This document shows positions 8,356 through 16,916 of a DNA stretch of 27,313 nucleotides, one piece after another; within the stretch, counting starts at the first letter, position 1, and every line of letters begins with the position of its first letter. This stretch comes from Eubacterium sp. UBA3279 (GTDB taxonomy: Bacteria > Bacillota > Clostridia > Lachnospirales > Lachnospiraceae). The DNA lies in assembly GCA_002361775.1 (NCBI GenBank), contig DETV01000072.1, positions 29,385-56,697 of the forward strand, in the 5' to 3' direction. The notes below the pieces were generated by a model. The model saw only the letters and a program-made list of their open reading frames with translations. It had not been told where the DNA came from and did no database searches. Made by a program: the position numbers and the translations under genes.

Positions 8356-9345
8356 CTATTTTCCTAACTTTGCCATCATTTCCACATACATTCCTGTTCC
8401 CTCTGCCACTGCACAGGCAGGATTTTCTGCAGTCATGGTATTAATTCCCGTATGTTCCGTAATAACTTCCTCCAGACCATCTAAAAGAGAGCCTCCCCCG
8501 GTAAGTACGATACCTCTCTCTACGATATCGGCTGCCAGCTCCGGCGGCGTCTTCTCCAGAACACCGTGAACCGCTTCCACAATCGTTGTTGTACTTTCCT
8601 GCAATGCCTCTCTTACCTCTTCCGAAGTCAATGTTACTGTTTTTGGAAGACCTGTAATCACATTTCTTCCTTTTACTTCCATTGTCTCAATCTGTGGACG
8701 TTTACACGCTGTTCCAATCTTAATTTTCACAGCCTCTGCGGTCTGCTCTCCGATAAACAGATTATGAGCCTTTCGCACATGACGGATAATAGCTTCGTCA
8801 AAATCATTCCCCGCCACCTTGATGGAGGCAGACACTACAATACCTCCCAGAGAAATTACCGCAATATCTGTAGTTCCTCCTCCGATATCTACAATCAGAT
8901 TTCCAAAAGGCTTGGTAATATCAATTCCTGCCCCAATAGCCGCAGCTATCGGCTCCTCTATAATATTCACTTCCCTGGCTCCCGCCTGGTAAGTAGCCTC
9001 TTCCACCGCTTTTTTCTCCACTTCTGTCACTCCGCTGGGGACACAGATACTAATCCTTGGTTTTCGAAAAGCTTTTCTTCCCATAGCCTTCTGTATAAAG
9101 TGCTTCAGCATCTTCTCTGTAATCATATAATCAGAAATCACACCCTGACGCAGTGGCCGGATAGCCATAATATTTCCCGGTGTTCTTCCAATCATCTGAC
9201 GTGCTTCTTCTCCGATAGCTTTTACCTTATCTGCATCTTTATCATAAGCCACCACGGACGGCTCCTTGAGCACAATCCCTTTTCCCTTTGTATAAACCAG
9301 AATACTGGATGTTCCCAAATCAATTCCGATATCTGCTGATGCCAT
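8356..9345 (-). CDS. mreB: MreB/Mbl-type rod-shape actin homologue
   Basis: The 329-residue protein has the bacterial actin ATPase signatures in order: phosphate-1 loop IGIDLGTSSILVY at the N terminus, phosphate-2 LIVDIGGGTTDIA in the middle and adenosine motif VLTGGGSLLDG near the C terminus. MreB polymerises under the membrane and directs the elongation peptidoglycan machinery. No mreC or mreD gene is adjacent; recD2 and comF follow instead. Bacillus has MreB, Mbl and MreBH, and which paralogue this matches cannot be told by eye. The ATG has AGGGG six bases upstream and a strong promoter about 55 bases upstream. Confidence 0.93.
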   Translation of the reverse strand: MASADIGIDLGTSSILVYTKGKGIVLKEPSVVAYDKDADKVKAIGEEARQMIGRTPGNIMAIRPLRQGVISDYMITEKMLKHFIQKAMGRKAFRKPRISICVPSGVTEVEKKAVEEATYQAGAREVNIIEEPIAAAIGAGIDITKPFGNLIVDIGGGTTDIAVISLGGIVVSASIKVAGNDFDEAIIRHVRKAHNLFIGEQTAEAVKIKIGTACKRPQIETMEVKGRNVITGLPKTVTLTSEEVREALQESTTTIVEAVHGVLEKTPPELAADIVERGIVLTGGGSLLDGLEEVITEHTGINTMTAENPACAVAEGTGMYVEMMAKLGK

Positions 9346-9400
9346 ATTTATCCCCTTTCAAACTTCGATGGCGGTTCTGTTACCTTCCGTTTTCCATCTC

Positions 9401-9429
9401 ATTATAAACAATTCCCCAGAAAATGGAAA
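9401..9429 (-). promoter_or_regulatory. promoter for mreB-recD2-comF
   Basis: On the minus strand TTTCCA (9429-9424) is followed after exactly 17 bp by a perfect TATAAT (9406-9401). Transcription should begin near 9394, giving a leader of about 50 bases before the mreB ATG. No terminator is visible between uvrA (stop 9437) and this promoter, so some readthrough from uvrA is possible. Confidence 0.68.
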
Positions 9430-9436
9430 GCGTTTT

Positions 9437-12274
9437 TTAGAGGTATTTTTCGACATACTGTCCCGTATAGGAAGCAGGATTTGCCGCAACCTCCTCCGGA
9501 GTTCCTTTTGCGATCACTGTACCGCCCCGGTCTCCGCCCTCCGGTCCTATATCAATAATATAATCTGCCGTCTTAATCACATCCAGATTATGTTCGATTA
9601 CTACCACCGTATTTCCTCCGTCTGCCAGCCGACGCAAAATTTCGATTAATTTGTGTACATCCGCAAAATGCAGTCCGGTGGTTGGTTCATCAAGAATATA
9701 GATGGTTTTTCCCGTACTTCTTTTGGAAAGCTCCGTGGCAAGTTTTACCCTCTGGGCTTCTCCTCCTGAAAGCGTGGTGGAAGGCTGGCCAAGACGGATG
9801 TAAGACAGTCCCACATCGTATAAAGTCTCTATTTTCCGTCTGATGGATGGAACATTTTCAAAAAACTTCATAGCTTCCTCCACCGTCATATCCAGCACAT
9901 CATATATACTTTTCCCCTTATATTTTACCTCCAGTGTCTCCCGATTATACCGTTTTCCCTGACACACTTCACAGGGTACGTACACATCAGGAAGAAAATG
10001 CATCTCTATTTTTATAATTCCGTCTCCACTGCAGGCTTCACATCTTCCCCCTTTTACATTAAAGCTGAAGCGTCCTTTTTTATACCCTCTGGCCTTAGCG
10101 TCTGCTGTAGCGGCAAACAGATCCCGTATCTGATCAAATACTCCCGTATAAGTAGCCGGATTGGACCGGGGGGTTCTTCCTATCGGAGACTGATCTATAT
10201 TGATCACCTTATCTAACTGGTCCATCCCCTCAATCTTTCTGCACTCTCCCGGAATCATCCTTGCCCGGTTCAGTTTCTTTGCCAGATTCTTGTACAAAAT
10301 TTCATTGACCAGAGAACTTTTACCGGAACCGGATACTCCGGTCACACAGGTAAGTACTCCCAACGGAAACTTCACGTCAATATTTTTCAGGTTATTCTGT
10401 TTTGCTCCCCGCACAGTAAGCCAGCCTGCCGGTTTCTTCCTCTCTTTCGGTACAGGAATCTTTACTTTTCCGCTGAGGTAAGCCCCTGTAATGGATCTTT
10501 CATTTTTCATCAGATCTTCCGCAGTACCGATTCCCACCAGTTCTCCACCATGTTCTCCCGCACCGGGGCCGATATCCACAATACAGTCCGCCGCCCGCAT
10601 GGTATCTTCATCATGTTCCACCACGATCAGCGTATTTCCCAGATCTCTCAGATGGCACAATGTCTTCAGCAGTTTATCGTTATCTCTCTGGTGGAGACCA
10701 ATACTTGGTTCATCCAGAATATAGGCCACCCCTACCAGACCGGAACCGATCTGCGTGGCCAAACGGATTCTCTGAGCCTCTCCTCCGGAAAGTGTCGCTG
10801 TCGCTCTTGACAGTGTAAGATATTCCAGACCCACATCCATAAGAAATCCCACTCTGGCCTTAATCTCTTTTAAAACCTGACTGCCGATCATTTCCTGAGT
10901 CTGTGTCAGTTTCAGATTATCAAGAAACTCCGTAAGCAAAGCTATGGACATGGAAGTAATCTCATAAATATTCTTGTCTCCCACCGTTACCGCCAGAGAT
11001 TCCGGCTTCAGCCTCTGTCCCTTACATACGTGACAGGGGGTGATCTGCATAAAGCTTTCATACTCCTGCTTCATGGTATCCGATCCCGTCTCCCGGTATC
11101 GTCTCTCCACATTCCTGATCAGCCCTTCAAATGCCACATCATAGACGCCTTCCCCCCTCTGGCCTTTATAATATACTTTTATCGAATGACCATTGGTTCC
11201 GTGGAGAAGAATGTCGTGAACTTCCCGGGGATAATCCTGAAAAGGCGTATCCAGATCAAAATGATACTCCTGACACAAAGCGTCCAGAATAGCTCTGGTA
11301 AAACTTCCCTTGTCTGTACAGGACTGCCATCCCATCACAGCAATAGCTCCCTGATTGATGGACAAACTGGTATCCGGAATCATCAGTCTTTCATCAAACT
11401 CCATCTTGTAACCCAATCCCAGACAGTGAGGGCAGGCTCCAAAAGGATTATTAAAAGAAAAGCTCCTGGGTTCAATCTCATCCACACTGATCCCACAGTC
11501 CGGACAGGAAAAACTCTGGCTGAAATTCATATAATTTCCATCCATGGTATCCACTACCAGCAGTCCGTCCGCCAGATTCAGCACACTTTCAATGGAATCT
11601 GTCAATCTCTTCTCAATCCCCGGCTTCACAGCAAGACGATCCACCACAATGGAGATGGTATGTTTGATATTTTTGTCCAGTTTAATCTCTTCTGACAGCT
11701 CATACAGGTTCCCGTCAACAGATACTCTCACATAACCGCTTCGCTTCGCCTGTTCCAGTACCTTCTCATGACGTCCCTTTCTTCCTCTTACCACAGGAGC
11801 CAGAAGCTGAATCCTGGTTCTCTCCGGAAGTTCCATAATCTGATCTACCATCTGATCCACAGTCTGTTTCGCAATAGGTTTTCCACACTTCGGGCAATGG
11901 GGAATCCCGATTCTGGCATATAACAATCGAAAATAATCATAAATCTCTGTCACCGTACCCACAGTGGATCTGGGATTCCTGTTTGTGGACTTCTGATCAA
12001 TGGAAATGGCCGGTGAAAGCCCTTCTATACTCTCCACGTTCGGTTTTTCCATCTGTCCTAAAAACTGTCTGGCATAAGAAGAAAGACTTTCCATATATCT
12101 TCTCTGCCCCTCTGCATAAATTGTATCAAAAGCCAGAGAACTTTTCCCCGAACCGGAAAGTCCTGTAAGCACTACAAACTTATCCCTGGGAATATCCACA
12201 TTCAGATTTTTCAGATTGTTCTCGTTAGCTCCCCGTATCTTAATATATTTTTTCTCAGAATTGCCTGCTGCCAT
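9437..12274 (-). CDS. uvrA: UvrA, excinuclease ABC subunit A
   Basis: With the start used here the protein is 945 residues, close to the 940 of E. coli UvrA. It has two ABC ATPase halves. Walker A motifs are GLSGSGKS (38-45) and GVSGSGKSS in the second half, and both halves carry an LSGGEAQR signature (LSGGEAQRIRLA, LSGGEAQRVKLA). Zinc-binding cysteines are seen at CPKCGKP, CPDCG/CPHC and CEACSGDG/CEVCQGKR. UvrA2 recognises bulky DNA lesions and loads UvrB. The frame stays open to 12385, but that extension covers the promoter and SOS box, and its first possible codon is the TTG of the -35 box. ATG at 12274, with AAGGAG ten bases upstream, is therefore preferred; an ATG at 12283 is less likely. 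uvrB is not in the window. Confidence 0.96.
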   Translation of the reverse strand: MAAGNSEKKYIKIRGANENNLKNLNVDIPRDKFVVLTGLSGSGKSSLAFDTIYAEGQRRYMESLSSYARQFLGQMEKPNVESIEGLSPAISIDQKSTNRNPRSTVGTVTEIYDYFRLLYARIGIPHCPKCGKPIAKQTVDQMVDQIMELPERTRIQLLAPVVRGRKGRHEKVLEQAKRSGYVRVSVDGNLYELSEEIKLDKNIKHTISIVVDRLAVKPGIEKRLTDSIESVLNLADGLLVVDTMDGNYMNFSQSFSCPDCGISVDEIEPRSFSFNNPFGACPHCLGLGYKMEFDERLMIPDTSLSINQGAIAVMGWQSCTDKGSFTRAILDALCQEYHFDLDTPFQDYPREVHDILLHGTNGHSIKVYYKGQRGEGVYDVAFEGLIRNVERRYRETGSDTMKQEYESFMQITPCHVCKGQRLKPESLAVTVGDKNIYEITSMSIALLTEFLDNLKLTQTQEMIGSQVLKEIKARVGFLMDVGLEYLTLSRATATLSGGEAQRIRLATQIGSGLVGVAYILDEPSIGLHQRDNDKLLKTLCHLRDLGNTLIVVEHDEDTMRAADCIVDIGPGAGEHGGELVGIGTAEDLMKNERSITGAYLSGKVKIPVPKERKKPAGWLTVRGAKQNNLKNIDVKFPLGVLTCVTGVSGSGKSSLVNEILYKNLAKKLNRARMIPGECRKIEGMDQLDKVINIDQSPIGRTPRSNPATYTGVFDQIRDLFAATADAKARGYKKGRFSFNVKGGRCEACSGDGIIKIEMHFLPDVYVPCEVCQGKRYNRETLEVKYKGKSIYDVLDMTVEEAMKFFENVPSIRRKIETLYDVGLSYIRLGQPSTTLSGGEAQRVKLATELSKRSTGKTIYILDEPTTGLHFADVHKLIEILRRLADGGNTVVVIEHNLDVIKTADYIIDIGPEGGDRGGTVIAKGTPEEVAANPASYTGQYVEKYL

Positions 12275-12356
12275 GCTCCTCATTCTCCTTGATTTCTTAA
12301 ACCGGAAGGAACTGCTATTACAGTTACCTCCACATATCATCTGTCTTCGTATAGTC

Positions 12357-12385
12357 AGCATATACCAAACGTATGTTCCTGTCAA
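12357..12385 (-). promoter_or_regulatory. uvrA promoter
   Basis: On the minus strand a perfect TTGACA (12385-12380) is followed after 17 bp by TATGCT (12362-12357), a 4 of 6 match to the -10. The spacer is filled by a LexA-type operator (12366-12379). Transcription should start near 12350, leaving a leader of about 75 bases with a small AACTG/CAGTT hairpin. Confidence 0.7.
12366..12379 (-). promoter_or_regulatory. LexA (SOS) box in the uvrA promoter
   Basis: The minus strand reads GGAACATACGTTTG, which matches the Gram-positive LexA (DinR) consensus CGAACRNRYGTTYG at every fixed or degenerate position except the first base. It sits between the -35 and -10 of the uvrA promoter, where LexA binding would block RNA polymerase. 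uvrA is a known SOS gene in Bacillus, so the position and the gene agree. Confidence 0.8.
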
Positions 12386-12395
12386 CCCTTATTAC

Positions 12396-13523
12396 TTAAT
12401 CCAGCAAAAAATCTGCCAGAACAGGATTACTCACACTGATTCCCCGCCGGGTCAGAAACAAACGGTCTTCTTTTTGCTCCAAAAGACCCATTTGGATATA
12501 TTTTTTTATCACATTGCCATAAATATTCGTTAAAGACGTTCCAAATTTTTCCTGAAATTCCCTCTCCGACACGCCTTCCAACATCCTCAGTCCTAAAAAC
12601 ATATATTCTTCCATTTGATTTTCCCGGGTTAAAACTTCCCTGTCTTCCCGGATTTCCCCGACTTTACCGCTGTTTGCAAGATAGGCTTCCATTTTTCCGG
12701 TATTGTGAAATCTCGTCTCTCCAATCAAAGAAGCGCTCCCCAAACCAAGCCCCAGATATTCTGTTCTCTTCCAGTATCCTATATTATGACGGCATTCCCT
12801 GCCCGGTTTTCCATAATTGGATATTTCATATTGATGATATCCGAAACCTTCCAGAATTTCATGGGTTTTCTCATACATTTTTCTTTCCTCTTCCTCATCA
12901 GGAAGATCCAGTTCTTTTAATGCAAAGGGAGTTCCCTCTTCTATGATAAGACTGTAGGCTGACACATGCTCCGGATGCAATTTTGCCACTTTTTCCAGAC
13001 TTTCCTCCCAGGAACGTAAACTCTGTCCGGGAAGTCCCGACATCAGATCCACATTGATATTGGAAAATCCTGCTGCCCTGGCCAGTGAAAAACTTTCCAG
13101 AAAATCTTTCCAGGTATGAATCCTTCCCAGCATTTTCAGCTCTCTGTCATCTCCTGACTGACACCCAAAACTGATTCTGTTGATACCCGCCCGTCGATAT
13201 GACCGCAGTTTATCCTCATCCACCGTTCCCGGATTTGCTTCTATGGAAATCTCCCCATCCGTTTTCAGTGAAAAATGATTTCTCACTTTTTCCAGCAATT
13301 CTTCTATCCATTCTCCCGGCAATACAGAAGGAGTTCCACCTCCGATAAATATAGTGGAAACTTCATAGTCTTCAAACTTTTCTGTCCTGTCAATTTCCCT
13401 GAACAAAGCTTCCATATATTCCCTTTGCGCCTGGTTTCCTGCCGGCCCTGATAAAAAATCACAATATTCACATTTTTTTACACAAAACGGAATATGAATA
13501 TACAATTCCAACTCTTTTTTCAT
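12396..13523 (-). CDS. hemW: HemW-like radical SAM protein (HemN family)
   Basis: This 375-residue protein begins YIHIPFCVKKCEYC, with the radical-SAM CxxxCxxC cluster cysteines at about 14, 18 and 21. It continues with GGGTPS, EANPGTV and LGRIHTW motifs and ends in a HemN C-terminal-like domain (about 290-375). Many such genes are labelled coproporphyrinogen III oxidase, but HemW is regarded as a heme chaperone in characterised cases, and its role in anaerobes is unclear. The start is uncertain. ATG at 13523 gives the usual N terminus but has a poor ribosome site. The in-frame ATG at 13544 lies 14 bases after GGGAGG. It follows lepA, the standard order in Clostridia and Bacilli, and ends just before the uvrA promoter. 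Confidence 0.9.
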   Translation of the reverse strand: MKKELELYIHIPFCVKKCEYCDFLSGPAGNQAQREYMEALFREIDRTEKFEDYEVSTIFIGGGTPSVLPGEWIEELLEKVRNHFSLKTDGEISIEANPGTVDEDKLRSYRRAGINRISFGCQSGDDRELKMLGRIHTWKDFLESFSLARAAGFSNINVDLMSGLPGQSLRSWEESLEKVAKLHPEHVSAYSLIIEEGTPFALKELDLPDEEEERKMYEKTHEILEGFGYHQYEISNYGKPGRECRHNIGYWKRTEYLGLGLGSASLIGETRFHNTGKMEAYLANSGKVGEIREDREVLTRENQMEEYMFLGLRMLEGVSEREFQEKFGTSLTNIYGNVIKKYIQMGLLEQKEDRLFLTRRGISVSNPVLADFLLD

Positions 13524-13616
13524 ATTACAATACCCATTTTGCATTAAGTAAATAAGAACCTCCCACAAAATATCCTGCACATGGAAGCACAATATTTTAT
13601 GGAAGATTCTCATCCC

Positions 13617-15431
13617 TTAATCCTCATCCAGCTTTAATACACTCATAAATGCTTTCTGTGGAATCTCTACGTTTCCCACCTGACGCATTCTCTTCTTTCC
13701 TTCTTTCTGTTTCTCCAGAAGTTTCTTCTTACGGGAAATATCACCGCCGTAACATTTTGCCAGAACGTCTTTTCTCATAGCCCGTACCGTTTCTCTGGCA
13801 ATAATCTTTCCTCCCACGGCTGCCTGAATAGGAATTTCAAAAAGCTGTCTGGGAATCTCTTCCTTCAGCTTCTCGCACATTTTTCTTCCTCTTTCATAAG
13901 CAGAACCTCCAAAGACGATAAAGGAAAGTGCATCTACCTCTTCTTTATTTACCAGAATATCCAGCTTCACCAGATCGCTCCGCTCATATCCCAACATCTC
14001 ATAATCAAAGGAAGCATAACCTTTTGATCTGGATTTTAAAGCGTCAAAGAAATCATAAATGATCTCATTCAAAGGCATATGGTAAGTGAGCAGGGCTCTT
14101 GTCGTTTCCATATATTCCATGCCCTGATACTGGCCTCTTCTTTCCTGACACAGATCCATAATAGGACCGATAAATTCCGTGGTAACCATAATTTCAGCCT
14201 TAACCATAGGCTCTTCCATATATTCAATGGTGGACGGATCGGGAAGATTGGAAGGATTGGTCAAATCCATCACTTCTCCATTGGTCTTATGCACTTTATA
14301 GATAACGCTGGGGGCAGTAGTCACCAGATCCAGATTATACTCTCTTTCCAGACGTTCCTGAATAATCTCCAGATGAAGTAATCCCAAAAATCCACAGCGG
14401 AAACCAAATCCCAATGCCACAGAAGTCTCCGGTTCATAAAACAGAGAAGCATCATTTAACTGAAGTTTCTCCAGAGCATCACGCAAATCCCCATACTTGG
14501 CTCCATCTGCCGGATATACGCCACAGTATACCATGGGGTTTACTTTCTTATATCCAGGAAGAGGTTCCTGGCAGGGACGCTTCTGATCTGTTACCGTATC
14601 GCCTACCCGGGTATCTTTTACGTTTTTAATGCTGGCTGTAAAATATCCTACCAGACCTGCGCTCAATTCTTCACAGGGAATAAACTGACCTGCGCCAAAA
14701 TATCCTACTTCCACCACATCTGCCGTAGCTCCGGTAGCCATCATCCGCACCGTCATTCCCTTTTTCAAAGTTCCTTCTTTGATACGGCAAAATACAATAA
14801 CTCCTTTATAAGAATCATACACAGAATCAAAAATCAAAGCCTGTAAAGGCGCCTGAGGATCCCCTGTGGGAGCCGGTACCTTTTCTACGATCTGCTCCAG
14901 CACATCTTCAATATTCAATCCCATCTTAGCAGAAATCTGGGGCGCATCCTGCGCTTCAATACCGATCACATCTTCAATCTCATTGATTACCCGTTCCGGA
15001 TCTGCGCTGGGAAGATCAATCTTATTGATTACCGGCATCACATCCAGATCATGATCCAGAGCCAGATATACATTTGCCAGTGTCTGAGCTTCGATTCCCT
15101 GAGCCGCATCCACTACCAGAACCGCTCCGTCGCAGGCTGCCAGACTTCTTGACACCTCATAGTTAAAATCCACGTGTCCCGGAGTATCGATTACATTAAA
15201 AATGTATTCTTCTCCGTCTTTTGCTTTATATATAATACGCACTGTCTGAGCCTTGATGGTAATACCTCTCTCCCGCTCCAATTCCATGTTGTCCAGCACC
15301 TGAGACTGCATCTCCCTCTCTGTCAACAGCCCTGTCTTCTCGATAATCCGGTCCGCCAGAGTGGACTTTCCATGGTCGATATGTGCGATAATACAGAAAT
15401 TTCGAACTTTACTCTGATCGATCACTGCCAC
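13617..15431 (-). CDS. lepA: LepA / elongation factor 4, ribosome-associated GTPase
   Basis: The 604-residue protein is full length for LepA. The GTPase motifs are AHIDHGKST (16-24), DTPGHVDF and NKIDLPSADP. The LepA-specific C-terminal domain is present with YGGDISRKKKLLEKQKEGKK. The protein acts on the ribosome; back-translocation and roles in initiation or ribosome assembly have been proposed. The start is GTG at 15431, with GGAGG (15443-15439) seven bases upstream. It has its own promoter overlapping the spoIIP stop codon and is followed by hemW. Confidence 0.97.
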   Translation of the reverse strand: MAVIDQSKVRNFCIIAHIDHGKSTLADRIIEKTGLLTEREMQSQVLDNMELERERGITIKAQTVRIIYKAKDGEEYIFNVIDTPGHVDFNYEVSRSLAACDGAVLVVDAAQGIEAQTLANVYLALDHDLDVMPVINKIDLPSADPERVINEIEDVIGIEAQDAPQISAKMGLNIEDVLEQIVEKVPAPTGDPQAPLQALIFDSVYDSYKGVIVFCRIKEGTLKKGMTVRMMATGATADVVEVGYFGAGQFIPCEELSAGLVGYFTASIKNVKDTRVGDTVTDQKRPCQEPLPGYKKVNPMVYCGVYPADGAKYGDLRDALEKLQLNDASLFYEPETSVALGFGFRCGFLGLLHLEIIQERLEREYNLDLVTTAPSVIYKVHKTNGEVMDLTNPSNLPDPSTIEYMEEPMVKAEIMVTTEFIGPIMDLCQERRGQYQGMEYMETTRALLTYHMPLNEIIYDFFDALKSRSKGYASFDYEMLGYERSDLVKLDILVNKEEVDALSFIVFGGSAYERGRKMCEKLKEEIPRQLFEIPIQAAVGGKIIARETVRAMRKDVLAKCYGGDISRKKKLLEKQKEGKKRMRQVGNVEIPQKAFMSVLKLDED

Positions 15432-15461
15432 TTTTGTACCTCCTTCAATCTAATTCTCCTC

Positions 15462-15491
15462 ATTATAGCACGTTTCTCTCCTGTTTGTCAT
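15462..15491 (-). promoter_or_regulatory. vegetative promoter for lepA-hemW
   Basis: On the minus strand ATGACA (15491-15486, 5 of 6 to TTGACA) is followed after 18 bp by an extended -10, TGCTATAAT, whose TATAAT lies at 15467-15462. The -35 box contains the TGA stop of spoIIP. The initiation site would be near 15455, about 25 bases before the lepA GTG. Confidence 0.68.
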
Positions 15492-16828
15492 TCCCCTTTT
15501 AACACCTTATCTAAAATCACACTGAAAGGTTCCATCGCATTCATGGCTTCTTCCACCGTATTTGTCTGAGCCCCCACCTCCAGTAAAATAGAACGGGGAC
15601 GTACATGGAGATTATACCTGTAACCTTTCAGATAAATACACCGGGTAAAATGTGGATAATATCTTGCCGCCTGATACGATAGCTGAAAAGAAAATGCCAG
15701 ATTATCAGAAATATACGGATTGGGCAGAGAATCCAGATTACCATTGTTTACCGTTCTGCTCAATCCGTTAAAAAACATGATCTGAGCTGTTGGCTTGCCA
15801 TTGATTTCCGTTACCAGATGTTTATCGTCAGGCACCCCGTCCCGGTGCAGATCGATCACCACCTCAACAGACGGATTTTCTGCCAATACCTGCTCCACCA
15901 CCGGAAGAGCATAATTATATGCCTTACTCCTGTCCAACTGACCGTCCACAATATCAAAGGTATCTTTAATATGAATTACCTGATAACCAAATATATCACG
16001 TAAAATAGACTCCAGATAATTTCCCACTCCAATTACACTTGTATTTTCATCCCCTTCTACCGAATCTGCATATCCCTCCTGTGAATGGGTATGGTATATA
16101 AGGATCTGCGGTTTTTCACCGTCTTCGGCAAGTTTCAGATCATCCCCCAATAAAGAAGCGGCATCCATCTGGCTGCTGTCAATGGTAGTATTGGGATCAA
16201 CCACAAAAAAATTATTGAGAAGATAATTAAAATCACTGAGCTGTTCCATGGACAAATCTTTTACCGGAGATACTTCAACCGCCGATGTCCATGCCGGCAT
16301 CTGAGACTGAACTTCTTCCTTCACCATTTCCTCTGCTCCTTCATTTATTTCTTCATTCACCTGTTCCGTATTTTCATTTTCTGTTTTTTCCGCCTCTGCC
16401 CTTTCTTTATTTTCCCGGGCATTTTCATTTTCCTCCGTAACTGCTTTTCCCTGATTTTCTGCCAGCAGTCGTTCCGTAATGGTTTGCCCGTTCGCAGTTA
16501 TAATCTCCTGACAGGTGCTTTCATCTTCTACCACCGTATTCACCGGCTCATTTTCCTTCAGATATGTAAAAAGGGGAATTTCCTTCTGCATCCGTACCCA
16601 CACCCGTTCCATCACACTGGAATTTTCCCCTTCTTCATAAAGACTTCCCGGAAGATACCAGGAGAGACATTCCTCTCCCGTTTCCCCATAAGTCCATCTC
16701 AATATCTCCTTACACATTTCCGGGGGATTTTCCCGCAGCTTCATATATCCCCTGGCTCCCAGATACCCTCCAAGAAGGACTGCAGCACACCACAAAATCG
16801 CCTGTATCACTTTCTCTGATCTTGTCAT
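15488..16828 (-). CDS. spoIIP: SpoIIP, spore-engulfment peptidoglycan hydrolase
   Basis: The 446-residue protein has a short cytoplasmic N terminus and one membrane helix (about residues 7-26). A long Glu/Asn-rich low-complexity linker (about 105-175) precedes a C-terminal SpoIIP domain. Family motifs with candidate zinc ligands are ILIYHTHSQEGY, VVIDLHRDGVPDD and the late LLEVGAQTNT. SpoIIP is an amidase and endopeptidase working with SpoIID and SpoIIM to thin septal peptidoglycan during engulfment. The start is ATG at 16828, with AGGAGG six bases upstream; a TTG further upstream (16867) has no such site. It follows gpr, as in Bacillus, and has a sigma-E-like promoter in the 88-base gap. Confidence 0.95.
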   Translation of the reverse strand: MTRSEKVIQAILWCAAVLLGGYLGARGYMKLRENPPEMCKEILRWTYGETGEECLSWYLPGSLYEEGENSSVMERVWVRMQKEIPLFTYLKENEPVNTVVEDESTCQEIITANGQTITERLLAENQGKAVTEENENARENKERAEAEKTENENTEQVNEEINEGAEEMVKEEVQSQMPAWTSAVEVSPVKDLSMEQLSDFNYLLNNFFVVDPNTTIDSSQMDAASLLGDDLKLAEDGEKPQILIYHTHSQEGYADSVEGDENTSVIGVGNYLESILRDIFGYQVIHIKDTFDIVDGQLDRSKAYNYALPVVEQVLAENPSVEVVIDLHRDGVPDDKHLVTEINGKPTAQIMFFNGLSRTVNNGNLDSLPNPYISDNLAFSFQLSYQAARYYPHFTRCIYLKGYRYNLHVRPRSILLEVGAQTNTVEEAMNAMEPFSVILDKVLKGE

Positions 16829-16878
16829 TTCATCCCTCCTAGTCCGGATTTCCCCCTTCTGGTACAACCCTACTAAAA

Positions 16879-16908
16879 AAGATATGAGAAATATCTCCCA
16901 AATATACC
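16879..16908 (-). promoter_or_regulatory. candidate sigma-E promoter for spoIIP
   Basis: On the minus strand GGTATATT (16908-16901) matches 7 of 8 positions of the Bacillus sigma-E -35 GKMATATT. After 14 bp, CATATCTT (16886-16879) matches 5 of 8 positions of the -10 CATACAMT. It lies just after the gpr stop codon (16917) and about 45-50 bases before the spoIIP start. spoIIP is a sigma-E gene in B. subtilis. Confidence 0.55.
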
Positions 16909-16916
16909 CCTTCCTT

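Noticed and set aside
8566..9339. Plus-strand open frame (257 codons) opposite mreB
   Set aside because: Antisense shadow of a complete MreB gene.
9425..9438. Sequence resembling a CcpA cre site (GGAAAGCGTTTTTT) at the mreB -35 region
   Set aside because: It matches 12 of 14 consensus positions but lacks the leading T and the near-terminal C; it overlaps the uvrA stop, and mreB is not a usual catabolite-controlled gene. Likely chance.
11030..11695. Plus-strand open frame (221 codons) opposite uvrA
   Set aside because: Antisense shadow of UvrA; no ribosome site or domain.
12275..12385. N-terminal extension of UvrA by 37 residues
   Set aside because: It would be encoded by the -35 box, the SOS box and the -10 of the uvrA promoter, and UvrA homologues start near the chosen ATG.
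16880..16896. AGATAT/ATATCT hairpin followed by T run as a terminator between gpr and spoIIP
   Set aside because: The stem is only six A/T-rich pairs, and the same bases form the -10 and spacer of a better-supported sigma-E-like promoter.
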